Below, in pieces: positions 7,446-14,004 of a stretch of 17,941 bases of DNA (within the stretch, counting starts at the first letter, position 1; each line of letters begins with the position of its first letter). The notes beneath the pieces were generated by a model. That model was not told the DNA's origin. It saw nothing but the letters and a program-made list of their open reading frames with translations, and ran no database searches. The DNA comes from Clostridia bacterium (GTDB taxonomy: Bacteria; Bacillota; Clostridia; Oscillospirales; CAG-382). The stretch covers positions 1 through 17,941 of the forward strand of contig JAFQII010000117.1 in NCBI GenBank assembly GCA_017397605.1, in the 5' to 3' direction. A program made the translations under genes and the position numbers.

Positions 7446-7832
7446 ATGACACAAAAACAAAAATTCTGGCATAAAACGGGCATCGTCTTTTTGGCGCTCT
7501 CACTGCTTTGCGCTGTCATGTATCTGTGGCTGTCGTCGCAGAATTCGTGGGCGCAGATCATTGAGAACGCGGCGGACACCGACGCGGAGGCGGCAAAGCC
7601 GATCGTGGACCTTGTTTCGGGACTGGCAATGAACTTTACGGAATGGCTGGGCGCGATGAGCGGCTTGCTGTTGTCCTTGCTCGGCGCGATTTTAGCGCTC
7701 GGCACGACGTTGCTTTGCATGGGCAAGGTATGGAAGACCATCGGCGGTGTCGGCATCGCTCTGCACGTCGGACTGCTTGTCTGGTTTGTTGTGCGCTATC
7801 TGGAATTTATCAGACTACTGTTTGCTTTTTAA
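7446..7832 (+). CDS. Small membrane protein (unknown), third of three
   Basis: A 128-residue protein with a first membrane segment at about 11-29, an acidic 35-residue loop (IENAADTDAEAAKPIVD), then segments at about 68-90 and 98-127. GGGAGG precedes the ATG by 8 nt. Its C-terminal half (GAILALGTTLLCMGKVWKT, then GVGIALHVGLLVWFVVRY) resembles the second protein of the cluster. It ends 30 nt before the M24 peptidase gene and is probably in the same operon. No function can be assigned from sequence. Confidence 0.78.
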   Translation: MTQKQKFWHKTGIVFLALSLLCAVMYLWLSSQNSWAQIIENAADTDAEAAKPIVDLVSGLAMNFTEWLGAMSGLLLSLLGAILALGTTLLCMGKVWKTIGGVGIALHVGLLVWFVVRYLEFIRLLFAF

Positions 7833-7862
7833 AATCATATCGCAATATAAAGGAGTATTCTC

Positions 7863-8930
7863 ATGGAAAACGGCAGAAAATTATTTGCAAAGGCACAGCA
7901 GGCGGGCTTTGACGGCGCTGTGTTGTTTGACGAAGTTTCACAGCATTGGGCGACGGGCTTTCCGTTTACCGACGGCGTGGTTATTGTGTGTGAAAAAGAG
8001 ACGCTGATGCTGACCGACTCGCGTTATATCGAAGCGGCAAGAAGCGGCGTGTACGCTGACGTGCGCCCGATTTTGTTTGAAAAATCCGCCGCCGACTCGG
8101 TCGCAAAATACGTCAAAGAGCAGGGAATCAAAACGCTTGCGTTTGACAGCGGCAGAATGACCGTGTCCCAGCTCCGCAGACTGGAAAAAGCGTGCGAGGG
8201 CGTCAGGTTTGAGGACGTGCCCGCGCTGTGCGACGAGCTCCGCCGCGTCAAGACGGCAAAAGAGATCGAGAACGTGCGTATCGCACAGAGCATCACCGAC
8301 GCGGCGTTTACGCATATCTGCGAGTTTATCCGCCCGGGGCTGACCGAGCTGGACGTTGCGGCAGAGCTGGAATACTTTATGCGCAAAAACGGCGCGGACG
8401 GCTTGGCGTTTGAGACGATCGCCGTTTCGGGCAAAAAGAGTTCGCTTCCGCACGGCGTTCCCGGCAAGATCGAGCTGACAAACAATTCGTTTTTGACAAT
8501 GGACTATGGCGCAAGATACAACGGCTACTGTTCCGATATGACGCGTACCGTCGTGCTGGGCAAAGCGGACGATGAGATGAAACTGATCTACAACACGGTA
8601 CTGCAGGCGCAGACCGCCGCGATTGCCGCGATGCACGCGGGCGCGACGGGCAAGGAAGTCGACGCCGCCGCAAGAGATATCATCAAAGCCGCAGGCTACG
8701 GAGCCTATTTCGGCCACGGCACGGGACACTCTTTGGGTCTGGAGATCCACGAATCACCCAATTCCTCTCCCCGTGCGGAATGTACGTTTGAGGTAAACCA
8801 GTTCCAGACCGTAGAGCCGGGCATTTATCTCGAAGGCAAGTACGGCGTCCGCATCGAAGACCTCGTTCTGGTCACCGAAAACGGCTGTGAGGACCTCACG
8901 AAGAGCAAAAAAGAGCTGATAGAGCTTTAA
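7863..8930 (+). CDS. M24 family metallopeptidase (Xaa-Pro aminopeptidase type)
   Basis: A 355-residue cytoplasmic peptidase that would remove an N-terminal residue preceding proline. It has an N-terminal creatinase-like domain (about 1-125) and a C-terminal pita-bread catalytic domain. The five expected dinuclear metal ligands are visible: Asp214 in MDYGARY, Asp225 in SDMTRT, His289 in GHGTGHSLGLEIHE, Glu318 in TVEPGIY and Glu332 in RIEDLV. His197 in PHGVP fits a substrate-binding histidine. AAAGGAG lies 7 nt upstream of the ATG. It sits directly before efp, an order common in Firmicutes and sensible in that both deal with proline. Length is typical of the YqhT group. Confidence 0.93.
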   Translation: MENGRKLFAKAQQAGFDGAVLFDEVSQHWATGFPFTDGVVIVCEKETLMLTDSRYIEAARSGVYADVRPILFEKSAADSVAKYVKEQGIKTLAFDSGRMTVSQLRRLEKACEGVRFEDVPALCDELRRVKTAKEIENVRIAQSITDAAFTHICEFIRPGLTELDVAAELEYFMRKNGADGLAFETIAVSGKKSSLPHGVPGKIELTNNSFLTMDYGARYNGYCSDMTRTVVLGKADDEMKLIYNTVLQAQTAAIAAMHAGATGKEVDAAARDIIKAAGYGAYFGHGTGHSLGLEIHESPNSSPRAECTFEVNQFQTVEPGIYLEGKYGVRIEDLVLVTENGCEDLTKSKKELIEL

Positions 8931-8945
8931 AATGCAAAATACCCC

Positions 8946-8974
8946 TTGACAAATGGTCAAAAATGTAATAAAAT
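8946..8974 (+). promoter_or_regulatory. Sigma-A promoter of efp
   Basis: TTGACA (8946-8951), 17-bp spacer, TAAAAT (8969-8974), in the 112-nt gap before efp. The leader of about 60 nt contains a small inverted repeat, CACGG (9001-9005) and CCGTG (9015-9019), ahead of the AAGGAGG at 9027-9033. Confidence 0.85.
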
Positions 8975-9042
8975 GTTAAGTAGAAAATTTATGACTTCAT
9001 CACGGTGCATAAAGCCGTGGCGAAACAAGGAGGATAATACCC

Positions 9043-9603
9043 ATGATTTTAGCAGGTGATTTCAGAAACGGTCTGACCTTTGAGATGGACGGTCAGGTCA
9101 TGCAGGTCATCGAGTTCCAGCACGTCAAACCCGGCAAAGGCGCGGCTTTTGTCCGTACCAAGTACCGCAACGTCATCACGGGTGCTGTGATCGAGACCTC
9201 TTTCAACCCCACTGCAAAGTTCCCGACCGCAACGGTTGAGCGCAAGGACATGCAGTACAGCTACAACGACAGCGGTCTGTATTACTTTATGGATCTTGAG
9301 ACCTATGACATGATTCCTGTCGAGGAAGCAAAGCTCCCCGATACTTTCAAATTCGTCAAAGAAGAGATGATGTGCAAACTGCTCTCCTACAAGGGCAACG
9401 TCTTCTCCGTTGAGCCCCCGATGTTTGTTGAGCTTTTGATCACCGAGGCAGAGCCCGGCGTCAAGGGCAACACCGCTACCAACGTGACCAAGCTTGCAAA
9501 GGTTGAGACCGGCGCAGAGGTCAAGGTTCCGATGTTTATCAACGAGGGCGAAGTCATCAAGATCGACACCCGTACGGGCGAATATCTGGAAAGAGTGAAA
9601 TAA
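9043..9603 (+). CDS. efp: Elongation factor P
   Basis: A 186-residue translation factor that enters the ribosomal E site and rescues ribosomes stalled on polyproline stretches. The three-domain EF-P layout is complete: the N-terminal KOW-like domain with the loop [12 protein letters not shown], a central OB fold, and the C-terminal OB fold with [25 protein letters not shown], ending [20 protein letters not shown]. The loop tip is Lys32, the position modified in Bacillus (5-aminopentanol) rather than the Arg used by the EarP system, so a Bacillus-type or no modification is expected. AAGGAGG lies 9 nt before the ATG. The gene has its own promoter and is followed after 2 nt by the zinc-ribbon gene. 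Confidence 0.98.
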   Translation: MILAGDFRNGLTFEMDGQVMQVIEFQHVKPGKGAAFVRTKYRNVITGAVIETSFNPTAKFPTATVERKDMQYSYNDSGLYYFMDLETYDMIPVEEAKLPDTFKFVKEEMMCKLLSYKGNVFSVEPPMFVELLITEAEPGVKGNTATNVTKLAKVETGAEVKVPMFINEGEVIKIDTRTGEYLERVK

Positions 9604-9605
9604 TC

Positions 9606-10025
9606 ATGACAGTATCTGAAAAAGCAAACTACATCAAAGGTCTCATGGACGGCATGAACCTTGACACCAATACCAACGAGGGCAAGCTGTTTGCCGCTAT
9701 GGCAGACCTGCTTGAGGACCTTTCGCTGGCTGTTGCAGACCTCGAGGACGAGGTTGCCGCAATGCGCGATTACATCGACGAGCTGGATACCGACCTTGCA
9801 GAGGTTGAGACCGAGCTGTACGGCGATGACGAGTGCGATTGCGACTGCTGCGACTGCGACGATGACGATATCGTTGAGCTGGAGTGCCCCGCTTGCGGCG
9901 AGTGCATCTGTGTTGACGAGGACGATCTCGAGGATTGCGAGCAGTTGGAGTGCCCCTCCTGCGGTAAGATGCTCAACGTAGTCTACACCGAGGATGACGA
10001 AGACGACGAGGAAGACGAAGACTGA
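9606..10025 (+). CDS. Acidic cysteine-rich zinc-ribbon protein (CD1247-like)
   Basis: A 139-residue protein. Residues 1-70 form a helical, leucine-rich domain (YIKGLMDGMNLDTNTNEGKL, then a Leu/Asp/Glu coiled-coil-like stretch) that resembles the N-terminal domain of the clostridial CD1247 family, which I recall also sitting behind efp. A Cys/Asp cluster DDECDCDCCDCDDDD occupies 74-88. A zinc ribbon follows with CPAC (94-97) and CPSC (116-119) and extra Cys100, Cys102 and Cys111. The tail is almost all Asp/Glu. Twelve cysteines lie within 43 residues. The ATG is 2 nt after the efp stop, so translation is probably coupled. Metal binding is inferred from the cysteine spacing; the cellular role is unknown. 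Confidence 0.85.
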   Translation: MTVSEKANYIKGLMDGMNLDTNTNEGKLFAAMADLLEDLSLAVADLEDEVAAMRDYIDELDTDLAEVETELYGDDECDCDCCDCDDDDIVELECPACGECICVDEDDLEDCEQLECPSCGKMLNVVYTEDDEDDEEDED

Positions 10026-10079
10026 TCGCTTTGATCTCACTCAAAAGTGCATTTTTCGAGCAGGAACCCATTGCAAAAC

Positions 10080-10117
10080 AGGCTGTTGCGCGTCAGTGCA
10101 ACAGCCTTGCTTTTTTT
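10080..10117 (+). terminator. Rho-independent terminator of the efp operon
   Basis: AGGCTGTTGC (10080-10089) and GCAACAGCCT (10098-10107) form a perfect 10-bp stem with an 8-nt loop, followed by TGC and seven Ts (10111-10117). Confidence 0.93.
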
Positions 10118-10142
10118 CACAAACGGATTTTCTTTGGAGATT

Positions 10143-10201
10143 CATAAGAACCTTTCTTCAAAAAAGAAGGTTCTTATGCGGAGCTCGAGGCAGAGCCTCG
10201 A
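10143..10201 (+). repeat. Two adjacent hairpins in the amidohydrolase leader
   Basis: CATAAGAACCTTTCTT (10143-10158) pairs with AAGAAGGTTCTTATG (10164-10178) with one bulged base. TCGAGGC (10185-10191) pairs perfectly with GCCTCGA (10195-10201) around AGA. The second stem ends immediately before the GAGGAT ribosome binding site at 10203-10208. The first could be a second terminator or a dispersed element; no promoter is evident between here and the efp terminator. Confidence 0.6.
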
Positions 10202-10216
10202 TGAGGATCGTCAACT

Positions 10217-11014
10217 ATGAACAACAGAAAAATCATCGACACACACACGCACGTGTTTCCGCAGAAGGTTGCATCGCGCGCGGCAGACAACATCACCAAT
10301 TATTATTCCATCCCGCGTCAGGGCGACGGAAGCGTAGAGGGACTGCTTGCAGGCTCGGGGACGCTTTCGGACGTGCGCTACGTCATTTCGTCCGCGACGC
10401 TCAACCCTGCCAAGCCGACGGTCGGCGACGACTATATGCTGGAGGTTGCGGCGTCTGACAGCAGGTTTATCCCGCTGTGCTCGTTTCATCCCGCGATGGG
10501 TGTCGAAGCATCGGTTGCCGAGCTGGACAGATGCTTTGCGCTGGGTGCCAAGGGTGTCAAGATCCACTCGGATTTTCAGCAGTTTTTTGTGGATGACGAA
10601 ACAGCCATGGAGGTTTACCGCCATATCGCGTCCTGCGGCAAACCGATCATCTTTCACGTCGGCGACCCCAACACCGACTTTTCCACGCCCAAGCGCGTGC
10701 GGAATATCGTCGAGAAAATCCCCGATCTCACCGTGATCGCCGCGCATATGTGCGGCTACAGTGCGTGGGAGGAGGCAAAAAAACACCTCATCGGTACACC
10801 CGTGTATACGGATACCAGTGAGGCGTTGCTGGGCATGAGCCCTGCACAGCTTTGTGACTTGATCCGCCTGCACGGCGTGGAACGCGTCATGTTTGGCTCG
10901 GACTACCCGCGGTGGAACCCCGATTTTGCGTTTGCGCAGATCGATGCGCTCCCGCTGACGGAAGAGGAAAAAGACCTGATTTATTATAAAACAGCCGAAA
11001 AAGTCTTTGCATAG
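10217..11014 (+). CDS. Amidohydrolase family protein (TIM-barrel metal-dependent hydrolase)
   Basis: A 265-residue single-domain TIM-barrel protein of the amidohydrolase-2 type. The metal-site signatures appear in family order: DTHTH with His10 and His12 at the end of strand 1, a possible catalytic-face His91 in CSFHP, GVKIHSDFQQF with His117, IIFHVGDP with His147, IAAHMCG with His177, and the strand-8 aspartate Asp229 in MFGSDYPRWNP. Family members hydrolyse or decarboxylate small cyclic or acidic substrates; the substrate here cannot be told. The start at 10217 has GAGGAT 8 nt upstream. The gene lies between the efp terminator and a large hairpin, so it is probably its own unit or depends on read-through. 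Confidence 0.87.
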   Translation: MNNRKIIDTHTHVFPQKVASRAADNITNYYSIPRQGDGSVEGLLAGSGTLSDVRYVISSATLNPAKPTVGDDYMLEVAASDSRFIPLCSFHPAMGVEASVAELDRCFALGAKGVKIHSDFQQFFVDDETAMEVYRHIASCGKPIIFHVGDPNTDFSTPKRVRNIVEKIPDLTVIAAHMCGYSAWEEAKKHLIGTPVYTDTSEALLGMSPAQLCDLIRLHGVERVMFGSDYPRWNPDFAFAQIDALPLTEEEKDLIYYKTAEKVFA

Positions 11015-11017
11015 ATA

Positions 11018-11056
11018 TTTATGCCCCTTTCTTTATTCAAAGGAAAGGGGCATAAA
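11018..11056. terminator. Strong hairpin between converging genes
   Basis: TTTATGCCCCTTTC (11018-11031) and GAAAGGGGCATAAA (11043-11056) form a perfect 14-bp stem with an 11-nt loop. It lies between the converging amidohydrolase and amidase genes, as a bidirectional terminator would, but lacks a clear unpaired U-tract on either side. A small second stem, GGGAC/GTCCC, is at 11065-11077. Confidence 0.7.
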
Positions 11057-11085
11057 CAGGTTTTGGGACAATGTCCCGATCCTCG

Positions 11086-11736
11086 TTACTCCAGAATCTC
11101 CCGCTTGAGCATCATGTAGTCGACGGCGTCGACCGAACCGTCGCGGTTGATGTCTCCGCGGATCGCGCTTCCGAAATACTCTGCGATTGCTTTTGCCTCG
11201 GCGCTTGCCAAAGTGCTGAGGTTTTTCTTGCCGTACAGCCATGCCGCCGCGCGCGGGTTGGTGTGGAACGAGTGCTCTACGATAAACGCATACGGCACAG
11301 ACGCATCGCGTGCACCGCGCAGAACGCCGTAGTAATCCACGCCGCGCTCGGAGCCCTCACGCGCTTTGACCGCGCCGTGGGGAACGCCCATGCATGCCGC
11401 GACCGCGTCGCCGATCGCTTTGCCGAGCCGCTCGGCATGAGGTGCGCCGACACTGCGGTAGACCTCAACGCGGTCGACCTCATGCGCGTCGCTTGCGTTG
11501 GAATGAAGCGACAGAAAAACGTCGCATCCTTTTGCCGCCAGGCCGCGCTGATAAACAGCCATGTCGACTTCCTGCTTGCCGCGCGTGTACGATACCTCAA
11601 ATCCGAACGCACGCAGACGCTCGCCCAGTAATACGGAAAACTCCCACATGACCTCGCTCTCGTAATACTCACTCAGCACGGGGGAACGGTTGTATTTGCC
11701 GAAATGCCCTGCATCCAGCATGATTTTGATTGCCAT
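11086..11736 (-). CDS. N-acetylmuramoyl-L-alanine amidase (Amidase_3) with one dockerin-like repeat
   Basis: A 216-residue protein. Residues 1-190 are an Amidase_3 domain that cleaves the MurNAc-L-Ala bond of peptidoglycan. Zinc-site residues are His11 (LDAGHFG), Glu26 (YYESEV) and His78 (LSLHSNAS); Glu154 in IVEHSFHTN is the catalytic glutamate. Residues 194-215, beginning GDINRDGSVDAVDYMMLKRE, match one Ca-binding half of a dockerin (D-x-N-x-D-G-x-V-D-x-x-D). There is no second repeat and no signal peptide: the protein starts MAIKIMLDAGHFG. The ATG at 11736 follows GGAG by 5 nt; the in-frame residues upstream run through the promoter and are not coding. It could be released by lysis or an unusual route, or act in forespores. 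It is transcribed from its own promoter. Confidence 0.9.
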   Translation of the reverse strand: MAIKIMLDAGHFGKYNRSPVLSEYYESEVMWEFSVLLGERLRAFGFEVSYTRGKQEVDMAVYQRGLAAKGCDVFLSLHSNASDAHEVDRVEVYRSVGAPHAERLGKAIGDAVAACMGVPHGAVKAREGSERGVDYYGVLRGARDASVPYAFIVEHSFHTNPRAAAWLYGKKNLSTLASAEAKAIAEYFGSAIRGDINRDGSVDAVDYMMLKREILE

Positions 11737-11780
11737 AAAAACTCCTTCTTTCGAAGTGACGCTGCCATTCTTCCCAAAAT

Positions 11781-11812
11781 GATAGTCGCAGAACGTTTGT
11801 TCTGCGACTATC
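11781..11812. promoter_or_regulatory. Perfect 14-bp-arm palindrome over the amidase transcription start
   Basis: GATAGTCGCAGAAC (11781-11794) and GTTCTGCGACTATC (11799-11812) are perfect inverted repeats around GTTT. The palindrome begins next to the -10 box (11813-11818) and covers the expected start of transcription near 11806. Its core on the minus strand, GAACAAACGTTC (11791-11802), matches the Gram-positive SOS box core GAACRNRYGTTY. Operator function is inferred. Confidence 0.65.
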
Positions 11813-11841
11813 AGTATATCATATTGATTTGCATTTGTCAA
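11813..11841 (-). promoter_or_regulatory. Sigma-A promoter of the amidase gene
   Basis: Minus-strand TTGACA (11836-11841), 17-bp spacer, TATACT (11813-11818). It lies directly behind the YigZ stop codon, so the amidase has its own promoter although it follows the aspartate kinase operon. Confidence 0.85.
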
Positions 11842-11847
11842 GTGCGC

Positions 11848-12471
11848 TTACAGACATGCAAAACGCTCGCCCTCGGTTTTGATGATCGCGCGTCCGCCCG
11901 TGCGCTCCGTGAGCGCATCCGCAAGCGGAGCGTATCCCGCTTCGAGAATGGCTAACTCCAGACGCACGTCGCTTTCGTACACGGCGTTCAGGCGTACCAA
12001 AGACTGCGCGTTCAGCACGGGCTCGATCTTTTGCAGATCGGCGTAACTCACACGTACCGAAAAAACGGTCAGCTTTTGCATCACTGCCTTGCCTGCGGCG
12101 TCCAGCGCCATCTTTGCGGACTGACTGTACGCGCGTACCAAACCGCCGGTGCCCAGCAGGATCCCGCCGAAATAGCGCGTGACCACGACCGCGACGTCCG
12201 TCACGCCCTCCTTGCGCAAAACGTCCAAAACAGGCATGCCCGCCGTTCCGTGCGGCTCGCCGTCGTCGGAGAAGCGGGTGATGTTGTTGTCGCGCAGAAT
12301 GTACGCGTAGACGTTGTGCCTGGCGTCGGCGTATTGCTTTTTGACCGATGCGACAAAGGCAAGCGCCTCTTCCTCGGTCGTCACGGGACAAATGGACCCG
12401 ATAAACTCACTTTTTCGTTCAATAAAGGAAGCCGTTGCAGCTTCCTTTATTGTTGTCCAGCCTTTGCTCAT
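11848..12471 (-). CDS. yigZ: YigZ/IMPACT (UPF0029) family protein
   Basis: A 207-residue conserved protein related to bacterial YigZ/YvyE and to the eukaryotic IMPACT domain, which is linked with translation control; its biochemical role in bacteria is not settled. The N-terminal IMPACT domain carries ERKSEFIG (18-25), DARHNVYAYIL (49-59), SDDGEPHGTAGMPVLDVL (68-85) and VVVTRYFGGILLGTGGLVRAYS (95-116). The C-terminal domain (about 135-207) is the DUF1949-like ferredoxin fold. Length is typical. The ATG overlaps the aspartate kinase stop (ATGA), so translation is coupled; the nearest Shine-Dalgarno is weak. Codons 7-17 contain a perfect 12-bp inverted repeat. Confidence 0.93.
   Translation of the reverse strand: MSKGWTTIKEAATASFIERKSEFIGSICPVTTEEEALAFVASVKKQYADARHNVYAYILRDNNITRFSDDGEPHGTAGMPVLDVLRKEGVTDVAVVVTRYFGGILLGTGGLVRAYSQSAKMALDAAGKAVMQKLTVFSVRVSYADLQKIEPVLNAQSLVRLNAVYESDVRLELAILEAGYAPLADALTERTGGRAIIKTEGERFACL
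12421..12451 (-). repeat. Inverted repeat within the first codons of yigZ
   Basis: AATAAAGGAAGC (12421-12432) and GCTTCCTTTATT (12440-12451) form a perfect 12-bp stem with a 7-nt loop, starting about 20 nt inside the coding region and just after the aspartate kinase stop. Such a stem could hold back ribosomes or polymerase between the two genes; it could also be a by-product of the encoded residues IKEAATASFI. Confidence 0.5.
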
Positions 12472-13796
12472 TCCGCAAATTCCGCGTAGATCGCGCGGAT
12501 CGCTTTTTCAAAGTCGGGTTCGTTTACACCGACGATGATGTTCAACTCGGACGAGCCCTGATCGATCATGCGGATGTTGATGTCTTCCTTTGCCAGCGCT
12601 TGGAACACGCGGGACGCCGTACCGGGCGTGCCTGCCATACCGCGGCCGACGACTGCGATCAACGCAAGCGCGTCCTCAATTGCAATAAAGTCGGGATGCG
12701 CCGCTTCTTTGATGCGTGTGATCAGTTCTTCCTCTTTGCCATCGATATCCGCTCCGGACAAAACGACGCACATCGTGTCGATGCCCGAGGGGAGATGCTC
12801 AAACGAAATGCCCATGTCGGCGATGACCTGCAACACGCGCAAGCCAAAACCGATTTCCTGGTTCATCATGTCTTTTTCGAGGTGAATCAATCGCAAGCCT
12901 TTTCTGCCCGCAATGCCCGTGACCACGCTCGACGGCTGTTTCAGTGATTTTTCGGTCGGAACGATAAACGTACCGCCGTCATCCGGTCTGTTGGTGTTTT
13001 TGATGTTGATGGGGATTCTCGCCACCTTTACGGGGAAAATCGCGTCTTCGTGCAGGACGGAAGCGCCCATGTAAGAAAGCTCGCGCAATTCACGGTAGGT
13101 GATGACCTCGATCGGCTTGGGGTCATTGACGATGCGCGGGTCAACCATCAAAAATCCGGATACGTCCGTCCAGTTTTCGTACAGATCGACCTTTGCCGCA
13201 CGTGCGACGATCGCGCCCGTGATGTCCGAGCCGCCGCGGGAGAAGGTCTTGACCGCGCCGTTGGGCAAGCTGCCGTAAAAGCCGGGAATCACCGCGTTCT
13301 TCTGACGCGCCAGACGGCGGGACATGACACGGTTGGTCAGCTCGGCTTCGAAATTGCCGTTTTCGTCAAAGAAGATGACTTCCGCCGCATCGATAAAGGG
13401 AAAACCGAGGTATGCCGCCAGGATCAGACCGTTGAGGTACTCACCGCGGCTTGCAACGTAGTCAAGCGTGGTGCCGCCCAAAAGCTGATCGTGAATGATC
13501 TTAAACTCTGCCGACAGGTCAAGCTCCATGCCGAGACCGTCAACGATCTCGTTGTAACGGGCTTTGATCTCCGCAAAGGTCTTTTCAAAGTCGAGTCCGC
13601 TTGCGCTCTCGCCGTGTACCTTGATGAGCAGGTCTGTCACCTTGGTGTCAGCGGAAAAACGCTTGCCGGGTGCAGAAGGCACGACAAAACGACGCGTCTC
13701 GTCCGCGCGGATGATCGCAACTGCTTTTTTGATCTGTTCGGCAGACGCCAAAGAACTGCCGCCAAACTTGACAACTTTATGATGCAACTGATTCAT
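12468..13796 (-). CDS. Aspartate kinase (monofunctional, two C-terminal ACT domains)
   Basis: A 442-residue enzyme that phosphorylates aspartate, the first step to lysine, threonine, methionine and diaminopimelate. The kinase domain opens with VVKFGGSSLA (8-17). GGTTLDY (107-113) and RGEYLNGLILAAYL (117-130) help bind aspartate, followed by FSRGGSDITGAIVA (185-198) and LHEDAIFPV (248-256). Two ACT domains (about 300-365 and 376-441) would bind an allosteric amino acid, with MIDQGSSELNIIVGV (410-424) typical. The layout resembles Bacillus YclM/ThrD-type enzymes. AAGGAAG lies 8 nt before the ATG. The leader is only about 40 nt, so no lysine riboswitch fits; feedback control by the ACT domains is expected. 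It is the first gene of an operon with yigZ. Confidence 0.96.
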   Translation of the reverse strand: MNQLHHKVVKFGGSSLASAEQIKKAVAIIRADETRRFVVPSAPGKRFSADTKVTDLLIKVHGESASGLDFEKTFAEIKARYNEIVDGLGMELDLSAEFKIIHDQLLGGTTLDYVASRGEYLNGLILAAYLGFPFIDAAEVIFFDENGNFEAELTNRVMSRRLARQKNAVIPGFYGSLPNGAVKTFSRGGSDITGAIVARAAKVDLYENWTDVSGFLMVDPRIVNDPKPIEVITYRELRELSYMGASVLHEDAIFPVKVARIPINIKNTNRPDDGGTFIVPTEKSLKQPSSVVTGIAGRKGLRLIHLEKDMMNQEIGFGLRVLQVIADMGISFEHLPSGIDTMCVVLSGADIDGKEEELITRIKEAAHPDFIAIEDALALIAVVGRGMAGTPGTASRVFQALAKEDINIRMIDQGSSELNIIVGVNEPDFEKAIRAIYAEFAE

Positions 13797-13841
13797 AACC
13801 GATACTTCCTTACAATTACAGAATATCCATAATACTTCGAT

Positions 13842-13870
13842 ATTGTACCATATTTCTTTTTATTTTTCAA
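13842..13870 (-). promoter_or_regulatory. Sigma-A promoter of the aspartate kinase operon
   Basis: Minus-strand TTGAAA (13865-13870), 17-bp spacer, TACAAT (13842-13847). An inverted repeat CACAAAG (13882-13888) / CTTTGTG (13898-13904) lies 12 bp upstream of the -35 box and may be an operator or part of a terminator. Confidence 0.8.
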
Positions 13871-13931
13871 TACCATATTTTCACAAAGTAAGGATGCCTT
13901 TGTGTACCTACGCATGTCAAAAACGGCAATG

Positions 13932-13967
13932 AAAAAAAGAAAAAGACCTTTTCGCAAAACAAGTCTT
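13932..13967 (-). terminator. Terminator of the second M24 peptidase gene
   Basis: On the minus strand AAGAC (13963-13967) pairs with GTCTT (13943-13947), extended inside by TTTT-GCG-AAAA. A T-rich tract (13932-13944, interrupted by one C) follows. It lies about 40 nt after the stop codon at 14005. Confidence 0.65.
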
Positions 13968-14004
13968 GCAAAAAAGTCAAATTTGCTTTATAAATACTCT
14001 CTGA

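Noticed and set aside
7822..7851. Possible promoter (TTGCTT, 18 bp, TATAAA) before the M24 peptidase gene
   Set aside because: The -10 box overlaps the ribosome binding site, so a transcript from it would lack a leader; the gene is better explained as part of the upstream operon.
13797..13841. Lysine riboswitch before aspartate kinase
   Set aside because: Only about 40 nt separate the predicted transcription start from the ATG, far too short for the five-helix L-box.
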